Shown piece by piece: positions 34,560 to 55,788 of a stretch of 63,500 bases of DNA. The stretch is from Chrysomallon squamiferum (Eukaryota > Mollusca > Gastropoda > Neomphalida > Peltospiridae): the NCBI GenBank assembly GCA_012295275.1, contig CM022670.1:37186189-37249688 (forward strand). Reading direction: 5' to 3'. The position numbers and the translations under genes are program-made. Each line of letters opens with the position of its first letter. The first letter of the stretch is position 1. The notes under the pieces are model-generated. The model was not told where the DNA came from and did not search any database. It was given only the letters and a program-made list of their open reading frames with translations.

Positions 34560-35577
34560 CATAATAATAACCATCAGTATCATCTTCAAATATTACATAA
34601 TCTCAAGTTAATCATTATTTCCTTCCTCAGTTTCTATTTCCCTTTTTTTAAATATTAATTAAAATATTTAATAAACTGAGGTGGAAAAAAAAAAAAATCA
34701 AAATATGTTATAATTCTAAATCCCATTTCACTTCAAGCAACTGCTTTAAGTCGGTTCATAATTTACTTCCTTTCTCGCGTGCTAAGCGCGCGCGTGGATT
34801 AGGTCGTCTGCTCGGGTTAAAGGAACAATTTGTGAGTTTGCAGGAAACTACTAAAAACTGCTGACTCTATGAAGAAGGAAAAACATGGCGGCCAATCTGC
34901 CATCTTCCCCTTTTTTTTTTTTTTTTTTTTTTTTTTAGTGCATTATTTTCGGTTCACTAGGGACGTTGTTTCTGTTTTGTTATTTGTACTCAAACTTTAA
35001 TCTCCATGTTTACTGTATTTCACAGTTGCTATTGTTGTTGTTGTTGCGATTGTTATTATTATTATTATTGTTATTATTATTATTATATGAAATAAACAGA
35101 TAATAAATTATTTAAAATCAATATGAATGTTAATATTATTATAAATCTTACAAATACGTACATTTGTAAATATTTATATTTTTCCTTTTCTTATTTTATT
35201 TTTGTTACCTATACTATTAGCAGAAGTAGCTCTACAACAACAATGAAAACAAAACATTTACTACTTCTGCCCAGCAACATACAACAGTACAACTACCACA
35301 ACTTCTATTGCTGCTGCTGCTGCTACCACTACTACTACTACTACTACTACTAATACTAATACTGCTATTACTACAATTGTCATTACTATTATTATTACTG
35401 CTACTACTCTACTATTCTACTATTGCTTCTACTACAATTCTTACTACTACTACTACTACCACTACTACTGCTAGTATTACTACTAGTATTACTATTACTA
35501 CTACTGTTACTATTACTACTACTATTAATACCCTATTACCTCTACTAATACTACTAATATTGTACAGGCTGTTTTAA

Positions 35578-35634
<57 letters not shown>

Positions 35635-35682
35635 TTATTATTAAAAGTAATAACAGTAATAATTAATGAAGGAATGAACGTA

Positions 35683-35729
<47 letters not shown>

Positions 35730-35898
35730 CGAACAACATACCTGCAAGTGTCAACGCAGTTTGAGAAAATGGTCCGTTTAACATGTTTTCTATGGCCACC
35801 ACTAATGCTGACATGATGTTGGCAACCAAACCGAGAGCTCCTGGCTCGGCGTATAGAATCGCAGCGAACTCGTTAACTTTCTCTTGAGGATCCCGCAT
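26794..35898 (-). CDS. Gene A: triple SatP/YaaH-like membrane protein fused to a YrdC/Sua5 domain
   Basis: Eight exons join in phase to 861 residues: 35898-35742, 33025-31918, 30744-30464, 30158-29961, 29015-28927, 28572-28047, 27590-27504, 26933-26794. Residues ~17-605 are a long series of hydrophobic segments forming three related units. Unit 1 holds EPGALGL and GGVVQLIAAILSFRR, close to the NPAPLGL and GG..Q..AG..E motifs of the acetate/succinate transporter family SatP/YaaH/GPR1/FUN34. Unit 2 repeats this as GEPYGLGYFGN. Each unit keeps Gln or His, then Trp 26 residues later (Q64-W90, H267-W293, H480-W506). Residues 612-861 are a YrdC domain with PTDTVY (650-655), K674-x-R676, LTSGNVSG (765-772) and STVVD (805-809), so the nucleotide/threonine site looks intact. 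YrdC/Sua5 makes threonylcarbamoyl-AMP for tRNA t6A. The role here is unknown; transport plus acyl-adenylate chemistry is inference. The exon 2 donor (AG|GTATTT, 31918) was chosen for phase. Confidence 0.88.
26986..27064. repeat. (GA)n microsatellite in gene A intron 7
   Basis: About 39 GA units; on the sense strand of gene A it is a (CT)n run ending roughly 50 bases upstream of the exon 8 acceptor. It may act as an unusually long pyrimidine tract, but that is inference. Confidence 0.95.
27211..27371 (-). mobile_element. SINE-like retroposon with 17-bp target-site duplication, gene A intron 7
   Basis: A 17-bp direct repeat TTAAGGAAAACATGTTA sits at 27211-27227 and 27355-27371. Between the copies are 127 bases that, read on the minus strand, begin with a head containing TGGCGGTTTAGTATGTAGGG, similar to a tRNA/SINE A-box region, and run into a poly(A) of about 19 bases. 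Long target duplication plus a 3' poly(A) is the signature of LINE-driven retroposition. The B-box is weak, so the tRNA origin is tentative. Confidence 0.75.
29382..29957. repeat. 26-bp minisatellite, ~22 copies, abutting the gene A exon 4 donor
   Basis: Head-to-tail 26-bp units (core TTAAATGTAACTTAAACAC) with few variants (CACCAAACTATT versus CACTAAACTGTT) fill about 60% of intron 4. The array stops three bases from the 5' splice site at 29960/29959. In gene sense, the donor-side sequence AGTGTTTAAGTTACATTTAA is itself present in each unit. Confidence 0.95.
31395..31476. repeat. (GA)n microsatellite in gene A intron 2
   Basis: About 40 GA units, preceded by a short (GT)n. Leu-Ser frames across it are artefacts. 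Confidence 0.95.
33034..33171. repeat. Pentanucleotide (AATAT)n/(AATAC)n array next to the gene A exon 2 acceptor
   Basis: About 28 five-base units alternate in blocks of ATAAT and ACAAT types. In gene sense the array ends nine bases before the exon 2 acceptor (TTTTGCAG), so it occupies the place of the branch-point and pyrimidine tract. Confidence 0.9.
33172..35741. other. Gene A intron 1, repeat-rich, no gene seen
   Basis: Apart from trinucleotide tracts ((AAT)n at 34497-34562, triplet variants at 35310-35560, (ATT)n at 35579-35643) and (AAAT)n at 35685-35728 beside the exon 1 donor, nothing coding is seen. A GC-richer patch at 34770-34900 (CGCGCGCGTGG) was not identified. Confidence 0.5.
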
Positions 35899-37072
35899 CT
35901 TTGAGTTTGACGTCCAAAATTACGACGAAACAGAGCACAGGTTCAAAATAGCGAACTTCGCCAATACCCAGACCTTTTCAGTAGAAATGAATACCTCTTA
36001 TTCTTAATACTAATAAATAGTTTTAAATGTGAGCAATTAAATTTCAGCGAGAGAGAGAGAGAGTTCTTGTTGATTTGTTGTTTTTATATCTGACGGAGTT
36101 GTCGTTGACGATGACATAAAATAACAACACCATTAGGCGTTGTCCATGCTGTTCCCTAAAAAAAATACGCAACAAGTTACGAAAATAAAAAAAAAATTAA
36201 TAAAGAAGACAGTTTGTAGTTTTCAAATGCGCTCACTGCTGACTGGATATGTAAAGTCAGTTTGATATCTCGCCGGTTCTAAGACAACTGGTACGGGTAT
36301 CCGAGTGCACAGTTTAATATATACATTCTCGATCGTGATTCGAACGTCATTTTGCTATTTTTAATCAAATTGTCACGTCCAATTACGATTCGTCAACTAA
36401 TTTTTTGATGGGTGTGATACCCCTCGGCTTGCTGATTCCAAGCTGTTTTCGGCTCGCCCTCGATTCAAGCCATTGTTGGTCGTAAACAGTGAATACCGCC
36501 CCCTTGCGGCGAAACAATCAAATTGCATTTCAGGTACACCCTTCTCCAGGCATGCCCCTTTACTGTTCTCCGCCAGGTTGAACAATAGCGTAGACTTCTG
36601 GCCGACCAATCAGCGTGCACGTCCTCATACCGTACGAAATGTCCAACAAGGAAGTCTCCGCATAACAATAGTCAGGTACAACTAAATCCTGGACCTAAAG
36701 TGACCCGGAACGATTATATTAAAACACCGGTGACGTAGAAACGATGATTTTTTTTTAAAGTCCACTGCGTGAGCGTGGAGACTATTCGTGTGCTACACTT
36801 GCTTACCTACATGACGCCACCTACATGAAAAAAAACCCACCAAACACATTATTGCTCCACCTTCAAAGCGAACTCCGCCCCCTTATGCAAATTAAGAGGA
36901 AACGACATATTTGGTCAGCCGACGTTCCACGGAAAATTACGTTACAGCCAGAGAAGACAGAAAGACGAAATTTTTAAACAGTACAATTTTTTCGCTCTCG
37001 TGGACAACACGTATTTACATGCTTATCTGAAACAAGTAGTTATTTTTGTTATCAGACTTTACAACAGTTAAA
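35899..37072. promoter_or_regulatory. Shared divergent promoter region between genes A and B
   Basis: The start codons of A (minus, 35898) and B (plus, 37073) are 1174 bases apart and point away from each other, so both promoters must lie here unless an upstream non-coding exon exists. The region is less AT-rich than the flanking introns and has no open frame of note. Both ATGs have A at -3. GC boxes occur at about 36496-36503 and 36875-36882. No clear TATA box is seen, suggesting dispersed initiation. Co-regulation of the two genes is inference. Confidence 0.6.
36875..36892 (+). promoter_or_regulatory. GC box followed by an octamer ATGCAAAT
   Basis: CCGCCCCC (Sp1/KLF-type) is followed two bases later by a perfect ATGCAAAT octamer (POU/Oct site) at 36885-36892, about 180 bases upstream of the gene B start codon. 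The motifs are exact, but function is not shown by sequence alone. Confidence 0.45.
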
Positions 37073-44107
<7,035 letters not shown>

Positions 44108-44256
44108 CAAAAGTGGATTCCGGTGCCTTAAGAATGCGTGATGGAAAACAAACTGTAGTTAGTAAAATATGGACTCTGAGTAAACCAGATGCTAAGGTTC
44201 ACATCAACCCGATATATGTCGAAAACGAAGCAGATAACGAAGTAACTAAGTTCTGA

Positions 44257-45753
44257 ATTAAGTAGACAGAAATCACAAGATGGACGTTGTAGAATGGAAA
44301 AACAGACAAAAATCAATCGATTCAGAAACGTAAAAGACTGATGGAAAAAAAAAAAAATAGTAATAATAATAATAATTGACCGGTGTTTGGTCAGCTTGTT
44401 TCCCGTGAGCAACGGGCACCCTTATAAGTACAACTGTGATATAAACGATTTGATATTTTTTCCTCTTTTTACCCTCTTTGGTGGTGATCATGTATATACT
44501 ATAGATCTGTTCGTCACAGTTGTGCCTCATGGTGTCTAGCTCATAACAATCATGCACGTGCAATCAGAAGGCCCATAAGGAGAGTTAAAATTACAATTTG
44601 ACCATGTCTCAGGCGCTGTTTTAAAAGTGTACGTCTTTCAAATTAGATTTGAAACAGTTTTATGTCGATGTAGAAATAACGAATAACTGGCTGTAAATAT
44701 TTTGAATAGCTTATGATAACCACATGACTTTGTACTTGTTTATACTATTAAAGAATTATGCCATGTTCACCATACAGACTTTGTTTTGTACGTTTGTTTA
44801 TTTAGGTATTCAAAATACAATAACGTAATTATTTCATCCTAATGAGCTTACATCAAACCTGGAAAGTGGAAGCATTAAAAAAAAACAGTCTAATAAAAAA
44901 AAAAAAAAATTTGAAACAAACAAAAACCAAAAAAAAAAAAAATAAATAAAAACATTTAATTTTTTTTTTTTAGATTTAAACAAAAAAAAAAAACATAATA
45001 ATAATAATTAAAAGCAAAAGAAAAGGCAGTTATTTTGTTTGGTTTTCGTTCCGTAGTTTGAATATTTGTTTATGTCTTCTCAAATTCTAGAAAAGTTTGA
45101 ATATTTGTTTTAAAAAAAGTGAAAATAATTGTTTTGTTTTTTTTAAATTTTATTTGTCAAATCAAGATTTTAACCAAATGTATTCGAGGTGTGGTGAATA
45201 ATAAATAAAATAATATGTTTTCTGTGACTGTATGCTTTTAGTGATACTATATTTCCTGAAGATTGATTATATATATATATATAATGAGTCACACACACAA
45301 CACACACACACAGTCGCACACAATTCAGTATATTTTATTTATTATTAGTTTATTATCTGAAGATCTTCTAGTTTTGCATAAATAAAAAATAAAATATAAA
45401 AACACACACAAAAAAAACCCCACCCAAACAGTTAAAACAGAAAGAAATCAAAATTAAGAATTATATTCAATTGGATGGTCTGATAATTAGTTCTAAAGTA
45501 ATGTTGCCATTGATTACAATCAAAAATAAAATATGTACTCACTTTAATTAGAAATGTTCAAATGCCTAACAATAATGAAATACATATACATGTGTGTGTG
45601 TGTGTGTGTGCGTATATATATATAACATTCAATATTTAGCGCAGAAATAGATTTATCTAATGAAAAAAATGAAAGAAAGGAATAAATATATAAAACGAAA
45701 GGAAAAGAAAAATAAGAAATAAATAATAAATATTTAATGCGGAAAGTAAGTAA

Positions 45754-45796
<43 letters not shown>

Positions 45797-47651
45797 GTAA
45801 TGATGGTAATAGCAGTAGCAATAGTAATCATAATCATAATAAATCGCCAAAATACTGAAATTTAATATTTACGACGGACGTTGTCAAAACACTCGAAGCT
45901 CAGCAATCGAGTTAGACAATCTGTTATTACATTTAATAAACAGGTGGGGTTTTTGTTTGACACACCTGCACTTCACATTCAACATTTTGCACCGGTGTGT
46001 ACTGACTTCAACCCAGAAGTAACTCAATAAAGGTAAGTTCGCAGTGACATAGAACACGCTAACGGTGGTGACAACGTTGTTCAGTTTTGCTCTTCTGTTT
46101 ATTTAAGTCTCGTGTGTTTTGGGCTCGATTCGTGGCTTCTAAACAAACGTGGCTAGGTTAGAAATGATCTTACGTTACATACTGAGGTTTTATGATCGCA
46201 TAACGGTTTCTGTGCTTTGTTCTTTTTTATGTATGCGCGCGAGTATAAGCACACATACACACACACACACACACACACATAAATATACATACATATATAC
46301 ATATATAAAGAAAACTTTAAAAAAAAAAAAAAAACGGAGAAGAAGAAAAAAAGCAAAAGATTAAAAATTAAAAAAAAAAAATAGCTGTAAAAAAATAATA
46401 ACAGAAAGAAAAATAACAGATACTGAATATAAAAGGAAAAACAGCAATCAAAAAAAAAAAAAAAAAAAATAAAAAAAAATGTTTTGTTAAAATTTAAATA
46501 AATATGCAAACAAATTCATAGTATGTTGTCTATAGCTAAATGTTTATAATTCCGCTTCGAGAGCTTGAGGTGTTTTACTGTGTCATTCTGTATAGGTGCG
46601 ACCATTGCCTCTACTTCCCGTTCTAACAAGTGACTCGAACAATTTGATTACTATCTGTACTTTTAAAACTGCTACTGAAATAACTCATTAACAGAACACC
46701 GACTGTTTTTAAAACGTGTTAACTTAAAATATTCAAATATACATCACATGGTAAACCAAATGTATGCATGTGTGTGCGTGCGTGTGTGACTGTGTGTGTG
46801 TGTGAGTGTGTGTGTGTGTGTGTGTACGTGTGTGTGTGTGAGAGCGTTCTCTGAACTTTCAAAATCCATATACTTGAGTAACAGCTGATGAAACAAAACG
46901 TTTTGAATCGTACAATCACATGAAAAGTATGTACAGGCATTAAAGATTAAAGCACATATTTTCTGGGTACTCTTAAAAGGAGACTAGGTTGTTTTACCAA
47001 AACAACAGCATTAGCGTAAGCATTTTATATGATTAGTTACACAGAAGTCAAAATCCTCTGTTATATTTCTATATTAAACACACTATACGGGAGACTTCGT
47101 TATTTTTCAAGACAGTATTAGTGTTAGAATGTTAGAAGTTTCGTTGTGTAGGAGACAAAATCTATCAGTTTTACACCTTCCCGGTTCGATTTTTGTGTAG
47201 AAATCGGAATGCGATCGTGAAAAACTTCAGTATATAGAAAAATAAATGAAGAGTATAAGGATGTGTTCCGGAATCGCTAGGTACTGGGATGGGAAAAAAA
47301 CACTGAATTTCGTTTCACTACCTTGTGTGTGTGTGTGTGTGAATAAATGAATGTTTAACAATTTTGACTGTACAAAGGGAAACTCATATACCATAGCATT
47401 TGATAAACACGTTGTAAGACACTGACTGGAAAACAGTTTTTTTGACAATGTATGTTTTATATGTAGTGATGTATACGTCAAGAGTGTGTATGATTTTGTT
47501 ATTCTAAATGTTTATTTCCAGTTATTTGTGAGAAAATATATATATATATATTTTTTTAAAGTAATAAAAAAATAATAAAAAAAAAAAAACGTCAAAAGAA
47601 TATTATTGTGGTAGATATCAAAAAGACAGTTCATCATCATCATCATCACCA

Positions 47652-47707
<56 letters not shown>

Positions 47708-48300
47708 TAACCACGTTTTGGTTATGGCAAAAATAAAACATATTTAAATCTTCCTAAGCATAATTGATTCTAATTACCTAATAAATTCCGACTGTAGACC
47801 CAAAATGCTTTTGACAAAATTATCAACCATAAAACATAAAGAAAACCGATCCGCTCAATTTGACATAACATTTCCTTATTTGCTAGAACGGAAAAGATAA
47901 AATCATAAACAGGTTTAATAAACAGTAAATGACGTTTGCATTTTTTTCTTCCTATTTTTTTTTTGCATTCTTATTTGATCTTTCAGATCGCCTCATAAAA
48001 CTTTAGCTATTAAATTGCAAACAAAAATGCCGAATTGAGAATCGAGTCACCACGCAGGGAAGAACGTGATTTTCGTGGTCTCATTATTATTATTCCATCC
48101 CGGATCTCAACACAATAGTACAGAAAGGTCAAATACTAGGTGACTGTATAACGGTTACCTGTACTTTTAAATTTAAATTTAAAAAAAAAAAAAATAAAAA
48201 AAAAAAATAAAAAAATTCCAGACCAGGAAGATAAACCAATAAAGAAGAAGAAAAACCAAATTAGGAAGATTTAAAGATAGAAAAAAAGAAATTAAAAAAT
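44257..48300. other. Gene B 3' flank and start of a 14-kb gene desert
   Basis: ATTAAA at 44747-44752 is a plausible poly(A) signal for gene B. Beyond it the sequence is AT-rich with homopolymers and microsatellites: (GT)n at 45591-45611, (AAT)n at 45757-45796, (CA)n at 46256-46280, (GT)n at 46780-46840, (ATT)n at 47647-47708. CTGACTTCAACCCAGAAGTA at about 46006-46025 recurs with one change at 48640, hinting at a dispersed repeat. No exon is recognised. Confidence 0.45.
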
Positions 48301-48329
48301 AAAAAATATTTGAACACCCTTTTAACAGG

Positions 48330-48332
<3 letters not shown>

Positions 48333-48411
<79 letters not shown>

Positions 48412-48620
48412 AACAAACATAAATACACTCAAAACTATACACACAAATCAAATTGGAAGTGTAGTGGCTCAGTGGTTAGAGCGCACGACTGAAACAGTAG
48501 CTCTTCGCTACATCGAATTTTTTCTAATCATTCTAAACTTATTCTAAACTACACGCAACACAGTATATTAAATGTACTGAATAAAACAGACTTTTTCTCT
48601 TCCTCAATCTTCCACCCTTT
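48333..48620 (+). repeat. tRNA-related composite repeat, copy 1
   Basis: The order is (CT)n 48333-48408, an AAAACAAAC spacer, a tRNA-like head at about 48461-48520, then ACACAGTATATTAAATGTAC and ACTTTTTCTCT. The head holds TGGCTCAGTGGTTAGAGCGC, a good match to a tRNA A-box region, with CTACATCGAATTT where a B-box (GGTTCGANTCC) would be. It is not a functional tRNA: the arms do not pair and the B-box is broken. Copy 2 lies 1.05 kb downstream. Confidence 0.75.
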
Positions 48621-48791
48621 AGTACTGAAAGAAAGAGGTTCTGACTTCAACCGAGAAGTAGCCTAAATGACATAAGGTTGAAGTGACATTTTCAAACATT
48701 TAGATTCTTCAATGTTTACTTTATTTCCATTCTTCTTCTTTTCAGAATAATTTCTATGCCCACATAATAATTGATAATAAGTGAGTTTAAT

Positions 48792-48875
<84 letters not shown>

Positions 48876-49382
48876 GTAATAACAATAATAATAATAATAA
48901 TAAAATATACAATAAACGACAGAAAATAACTATTAATAAGTCTAAAAATGTGAAAGAATGAAAAAAGTAAAGAAATATATATACTGACAAACAGACAAAT
49001 ATAACGACAGACAGATACAGAGACTGAAATAGAGAAAGATAGACAAACAGAAATATAGATAGACAGATATTCAGACATATAGACACAGACAGATAGGTAT
49101 TTACAGAATGTGCACAAGGAACTGTTGATTCATGAATCTTTACTTTTGAATTAATTCTTCGAGAAAAAACATTTAGTATATGAATTCTTATAAATGTAAT
49201 TGGATATCTTATCTGATTATTGTCTTTCCTATCCATATCTTTTTCACTCATTGTTTATGGCTCTAAATCAGGAAGAATGTGCTTTTGTCTAATCAGTGTT
49301 ATACCATCCCGAATTTTAAATCTCAGTTACAAAAATGTTAAATATGTTGAATAAAACATGCTCAATTACTCATTCATATACA

Positions 49383-49705
<323 letters not shown>

Positions 49706-50087
49706 AGAGAGAGCTACAGAAATGTTAAATACAGAGAGTGGGTGTTAAACGGTTACTTTTAAATATAAACAAAATTAATGGAATTCGGCGGAAAAACAAA
49801 ACAAAATAAATAAATAACCTTTCGTGCAGCTACACATAATTAATTCTCATCTGATTTTAACTTTATGCATTATGATAAGTAACCTTAGATTAAATATATT
49901 GAATAAAACAGGATTTTTCACTCATTCATTCATTCACGCACGCATTCACTCACGCATTCATTCACTCACTCAGTCATTCACTCACTTCATTCACTCACGC
50001 ACTCATTCACTCACTCAGTCATTCACTCACTCACTTACTTACTCAGTTACTCATTCATATACTTATCACTCTGCCACCCCCATCAAC

Positions 50088-50089
<2 letters not shown>

Positions 50090-50159
<70 letters not shown>
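50090..50159. repeat. (CT)n microsatellite, ~34 units
   Basis: The third (CT)n array in 1.8 kb, preceded by (CATT)n/(CACT)n-type tetranucleotides (49922-50060). Upstream, AATAAAACAGGATTTTTCAC echoes the tail of the tRNA-related repeats. Confidence 0.9.
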
Positions 50160-50162
<3 letters not shown>

Positions 50163-50454
50163 ATACAAAATGTTTTACTGTATATTTAGTACTGAAGACA
50201 GATAGACGCACATACATATATTAGACAAATCCATAAACAGAGAGAGAAACATCGAAACAGAGAAAGAGTGAGGTAGAGGTATCGACAGATAAATAGATAA
50301 AGAGACAGAGAAAGAGAGACAGAGAGACAGAAAGACGGACACATATAATCCATCAGTACATACCTACCTGCCTACGTCCATATATACATATACACATACA
50401 TATGCACAAAAACGTTTATGTCGTAACTCACTATAAAATATATTTAAAACAATA

Positions 50455-50492
<38 letters not shown>

Positions 50493-50877
50493 TTCAAAAG
50501 GTTATAACTTTGAGAAACCGTACATTTAAAATTTGCGGATTCAGGAACATGTTCGAACCTTCACAAAAAACTACATACATCGAGGAGGTTAAAAAGGAAT
50601 GAAGAAAAAACGAAGAAAGCAAAACAAAGAAGAAAAAAGAAAAAGCTGCTTGCCTGTATTACGTCGTCTATTCGAGAATAAGACTATTTTCAATGCACTC
50701 GTTTACGTTTGTTAATAACTGCCTCGTTTAAAAGAGTTACGTTGGTCAGTGCATTTCTAAATTTGATTCTAAGATTTCCCTCCGAAATCAAGCTGGTGAA
50801 AAATAAGGAAATATTTAAAAAATAGAATGCATTTTATGTATTTTATAACAACAAAAACAACAACAACAACAACAGTG

Positions 50878-50924
<47 letters not shown>

Positions 50925-51393
50925 TCATTTAGGTTTTTCTTCATAAATTATGATCAAGCCTGCCAATATTCAAGTTATTACTACTGCTGCTAGTACTACT
51001 GCTATTTCTGCTAACACTACTCCTGTTAATAATAAGGTGGCTACTCTACTATTACTGCTGCTCCTGTTACTACTACTACTACTACTACTACTACAACGCT
51101 GTATAATGAATGGAAATTTAGTAGCAAGCAAAAATTACGTTTTAAAAATCAGGTAGACCTTTACAAATTGAAGTTGTAAGGAAAAATTAATTTAAGATAT
51201 TTGTAAATAAATAAAATGCATAGTTACTGAACTGTGAGGTCAAAATATAAACTCTTTTCCGTTTTAAATATTTTTCTATATGTTTATGTGTTCACTGAAG
51301 CACGCGTTTACTGTTATAACCGACAATAATTCTAATTTACGGCAGTTTCGTGAGAAAAAAAGAATTATAAATAAATAAAATAAAACAAAATAA

Positions 51394-51433
<40 letters not shown>

Positions 51434-51843
51434 TTAAAAAAGGATAAAATAATGATTAAAAAAAATAAAATAAATAACGAATGTCCACCAGAAACCCTAA
51501 CAAAAAATCCGAACAAAACAACAACAAATAATTATAAATGTTTGTTTTGTTTGAGAAATAAGAAGTAGTTATGGATTTTAACATGGAATATTAGCAGATT
51601 TTAAAATAAAACAAATAAGTAAATTAATCTGCCTAAATAATACTCATAGCACCTTAAAATAAATTTTAAAATTGCTTAAATTTGTAGTTCTTTTTTTTTC
51701 TTTTTTTTAAATATACTTATTAATCATTATTAATTATTATTAGTAGTAGTAGTAGTAGTATTGTTATTGTCATTGTTATTGTTACTGTTATTATTATTGT
51801 TATTGTTATTGTTATACTTATTTGTTATTATTATTATTATTCT

Positions 51844-51907
<64 letters not shown>

Positions 51908-52808
51908 CATCATCATCATTATTATTATAAACTGCAACGATATAAAAAGAAATGATTAAATAAAATAAAACAAAAACAAAAGATAAATAAACCCAGGTCT
52001 ATTCGCAACGTCCATGAAACAATTTTGTTGCTAGAAGTGTGATTCAGCAAACAAAGGATGGACGCGCGACAAAAAAAAATTCTATTTTTAGGCGACCTCA
52101 GGTAGTCAGTACTATCTTATCTGCAACCGTGTCGTTTGAATTCTATTTTAATGTTCTCATCGTGTCGTTTTCGTTATTCTCTGACAACACAGAACCACAA
52201 GCGTCATTCTGTGATCTTAATCAGCAGAAGATGAGTATTTTGAGACACTGATTATGTTTATTTAACCTCTGGAATTTTTCTGTCGCTCTTATAATCTATT
52301 AATCAATTGTAATCTGTTGACCAACAGTCACAATCCGGTATGAAAACTATTAAGACATCATACGAGACAAAAAATGACTAAGACCACTGTCATTGGCTCG
52401 GGTACATACCCGGACCTTAATGGAAATCCTTTATTTGTCATTCAGTGGTGACTCCATGTCAAACACATATTTTAAAACTAACTTCCTGCAGGTATCATCC
52501 GTGTTTCGTTTTACCTGTTAATCGACTCACCTGTCTCACCCAGGTCATTTTTCGGTCAGTTGGCGTGGGTGAGTGGTCAAGGATTGAATATTAAAGAGAA
52601 ATGACTGACTGAGTAATGCTTTACTGAATCATTATTCATCTTTTCTTTCTAATTTTAAATGTGGAGTAATAGCGGATGTTTTCCATGTAGTTATTATTAT
52701 TATTATTATCGTTGTGTGCAGTAAAATATTGAGATTTGAAGTTAATTTGTTTTGGTTTTCATTCGCGTTTGTTATACATTTGGAAAATTCAGCGTGATTG
52801 TTTATTTA

Positions 52809-52847
<39 letters not shown>

Positions 52848-53232
52848 TTGTCCGTCTTTCTACCCCACTACCTCTTTCTCCGTTCTTTTCCTAGTTGTTT
52901 TTTTTTTGGGGGGAGGGGGCTTCTATCTATTTCTTTCTGTATAAAATTTGTATAATTTGGTTAATATCTTGATCTCTGTAACTTCTTTTGTGAGTCAGTT
53001 GGTTTATAATACAAATCTCTATTATTACATATGCACTATGAATTTATTTAATTTTATTTGTTTCTTTGTTTGTGTGTTTGTTTATTTGTTTGTTTATTTG
53101 TTTGTTTGTTTGTTCCCTTAATTATTTATTTATTTTAATTATTATTATTATTATTATTTCTTCATTCATTCATTCCTTTGTTGGTTTATTTATTGTTATT
53201 ATTATTTATTTATTTATTCGTTCGTTCGTTTC

Positions 53233-53290
<58 letters not shown>

Positions 53291-54103
53291 GATTTTTATT
53301 TTTATTTTTATTTATTTTATTTTTTTTTTCCGTTATGACATTCCAGTTTTATATTCTGTCATCGAGCCATGAAAGACACACCCAGAAATTATTTTCATTT
53401 CAATCACTTAATATATACAGGTATTTAGCTGCATGTGACAATGAAATAAAATAATATTTGTATAGGCACAGGTTAAGTTATTTTCAAATATGCCAAAAAA
53501 AAAAAAATAATAATAATAAAAAAAAAGAAGAGAAAAGAAATGAAAAGAAAACAGTTATAATTATATGTACTTTCTTATTTTTATTTCTTATTATTTTTTT
53601 AATTTGTCTATTTTAATTTATTTTATTTTATTTTATTTTATTATTTTATTTTATTATTTTGTTTTACTGTTATTTTTCAGAGTGTTTATTTATTTTTGTT
53701 TTTATTTATTTATTTATTTATTTATTTGCTTATTTATTTGCTTATTTATAATTAGTTATCGTTTTCTATCAAAACTAAATAAACACACAATGAAAAAGTA
53801 ATTAGACAAAAATACACTGATAGATTAAAGATATTTTAAAATTATTTTTCATTTTTTCTCTTAATGTTTTTATCACCATTAAAGATAATAAATATTTTAT
53901 GGAGGTAGTAATTATTAATATTCTGACAACACTACTGACTAAATCTATTTTTCACTTTTATATTCACACGAGTCAAAATCCATAACTACGGGTCCGTGTA
54001 GGAGTGTTTTTTTTGTTTGTTTTTTCGTTTCCAGTTGTAATATTACGTTTTTAGAAACAGTGTCACCTTCGGTCACAATATCGGACTCTTTTAGTTTATA
54101 AAA

Positions 54104-54161
<58 letters not shown>

Positions 54162-54584
54162 TTTATTATTGCTTTCTTTTTAGTAAAAAAAAAAAAAAAA
54201 AAAAAAATTAAATTAAAAAATATAAAAATTAGTTAAGGTTTATTTCTACATCTTTATTAATGATATTTATTGAAACTTTAATATGTTTCATGTTCCTACG
54301 TTTGTTTGTTTCAGTTTATGTGCTGTGTTTATGTGGGTGACTGGTATAATTGTCTTTGTGTGTTTGTGTGTGCGTGTTTTTGTTTGAATATTTATAAAGT
54401 TGCATATATTGTTTTATTATTTCAGTTTTTCTTTTTTTATAGCTGGTAAACTTTATTTATTTAATTATTTATTTATTTATTTTATTTTATTTTATTTTAT
54501 TTTATTTTATTTACTTACTTATATTTTACCCTTATTTATTTTTGTTTTCTGTTATTATTTTTATCTTCTTTCATTCATTCACTT

Positions 54585-54615
<31 letters not shown>

Positions 54616-55039
54616 TCCTTCTACACGTTCTATCTTTCTTTCACGAGGCTACTTAGTTCATTTTATTTTTCAGCCAAAAGTATGACGTGTATTTGAAACA
54701 TGAAATTGATCGTTATTATATTTTTAATTTGCGTCTTTTCCTTTTTTTTTTACTGCATTTTAATGCTGCCTGGCGATTTTGACGTATAGTCCATTTTAAA
54801 TATGTTGTAAACAGGATGTCCATAATTACCTTAATGGACGTAACAACGAGGTAGCCATACGAATGTTATTATTGTGTGGTCGTGATAAGGCAAAATGTTA
54901 ATAACGATTAGTTGTTAAGAAAGTAGTAGTGATCGTTTTCAATAGGGTGGTACTCCAAATGGGAAATTAATAAACCCAAAAATTGACGTTACCGTAAGCA
55001 CGTAAGGGTCACGTGTTTACTTTAACCTTTTAAAACCAG

Positions 55040-55072
<33 letters not shown>

Positions 55073-55154
55073 AAATTTATTGTTAGATATGTGGTTGTGT
55101 TGTTGTTTATAAATTCTTTTGGTTTACTTCCTCCTTCTTCGGCTTTGCGCTGAT

Positions 55155-55185
<31 letters not shown>

Positions 55186-55591
55186 TATTTTTAATTTTTA
55201 ATTTTTTTTTTTTTTTTTTTTTTTTTTCATTTTCCTGTGGTGTTTGTTTGTAATTATTTTTAATTCAGTTTTAATCCAGCCAAGCCAAACATTTTGCTTA
55301 ACACTGCGCTAATTATTGAGGTGAGAAGTGATTGGTTGCCCAGCCGAAATTCAGCATTCATAAGAATTTTGAAAATAGCAGGTCATTGACCTCTGTTCTT
55401 AATGTAATGGCGTCAGATATTTTATCTTTAATGACTCGGGAAACCGTTTTGTTATTCGTGATGTTAAATAAATATTATTCTGTTAGTTAAATTGCTTGGA
55501 AACTGTTTATCATTACCGGTTCACGAAGTGTAGAAATATTCAGAGATAAACGACCAGAACAACAATCTAAAAACGTAAGAACGTTTTATTA

Positions 55592-55645
<54 letters not shown>

Positions 55646-55742
55646 TTAATATAAAAACAATAAATAAATAAACAAATGTTAAACAAATATTATTTTTTAT
55701 TATTATTATTTTTTTTATTATTTTTTTTTTTTTTTATTATTA

Positions 55743-55788
<46 letters not shown>

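Noticed and set aside
48461-48520. Possible functional tRNA gene
   Set aside because: A good A-box is present, but there is no valid B-box and no cloverleaf pairing, and the same head recurs at 49555 in a repeat context.
52000-52600. Less repetitive patch in the desert as a hidden exon
   Set aside because: A 70-codon frame is open, but it matches no recognised family and has no convincing splice borders.
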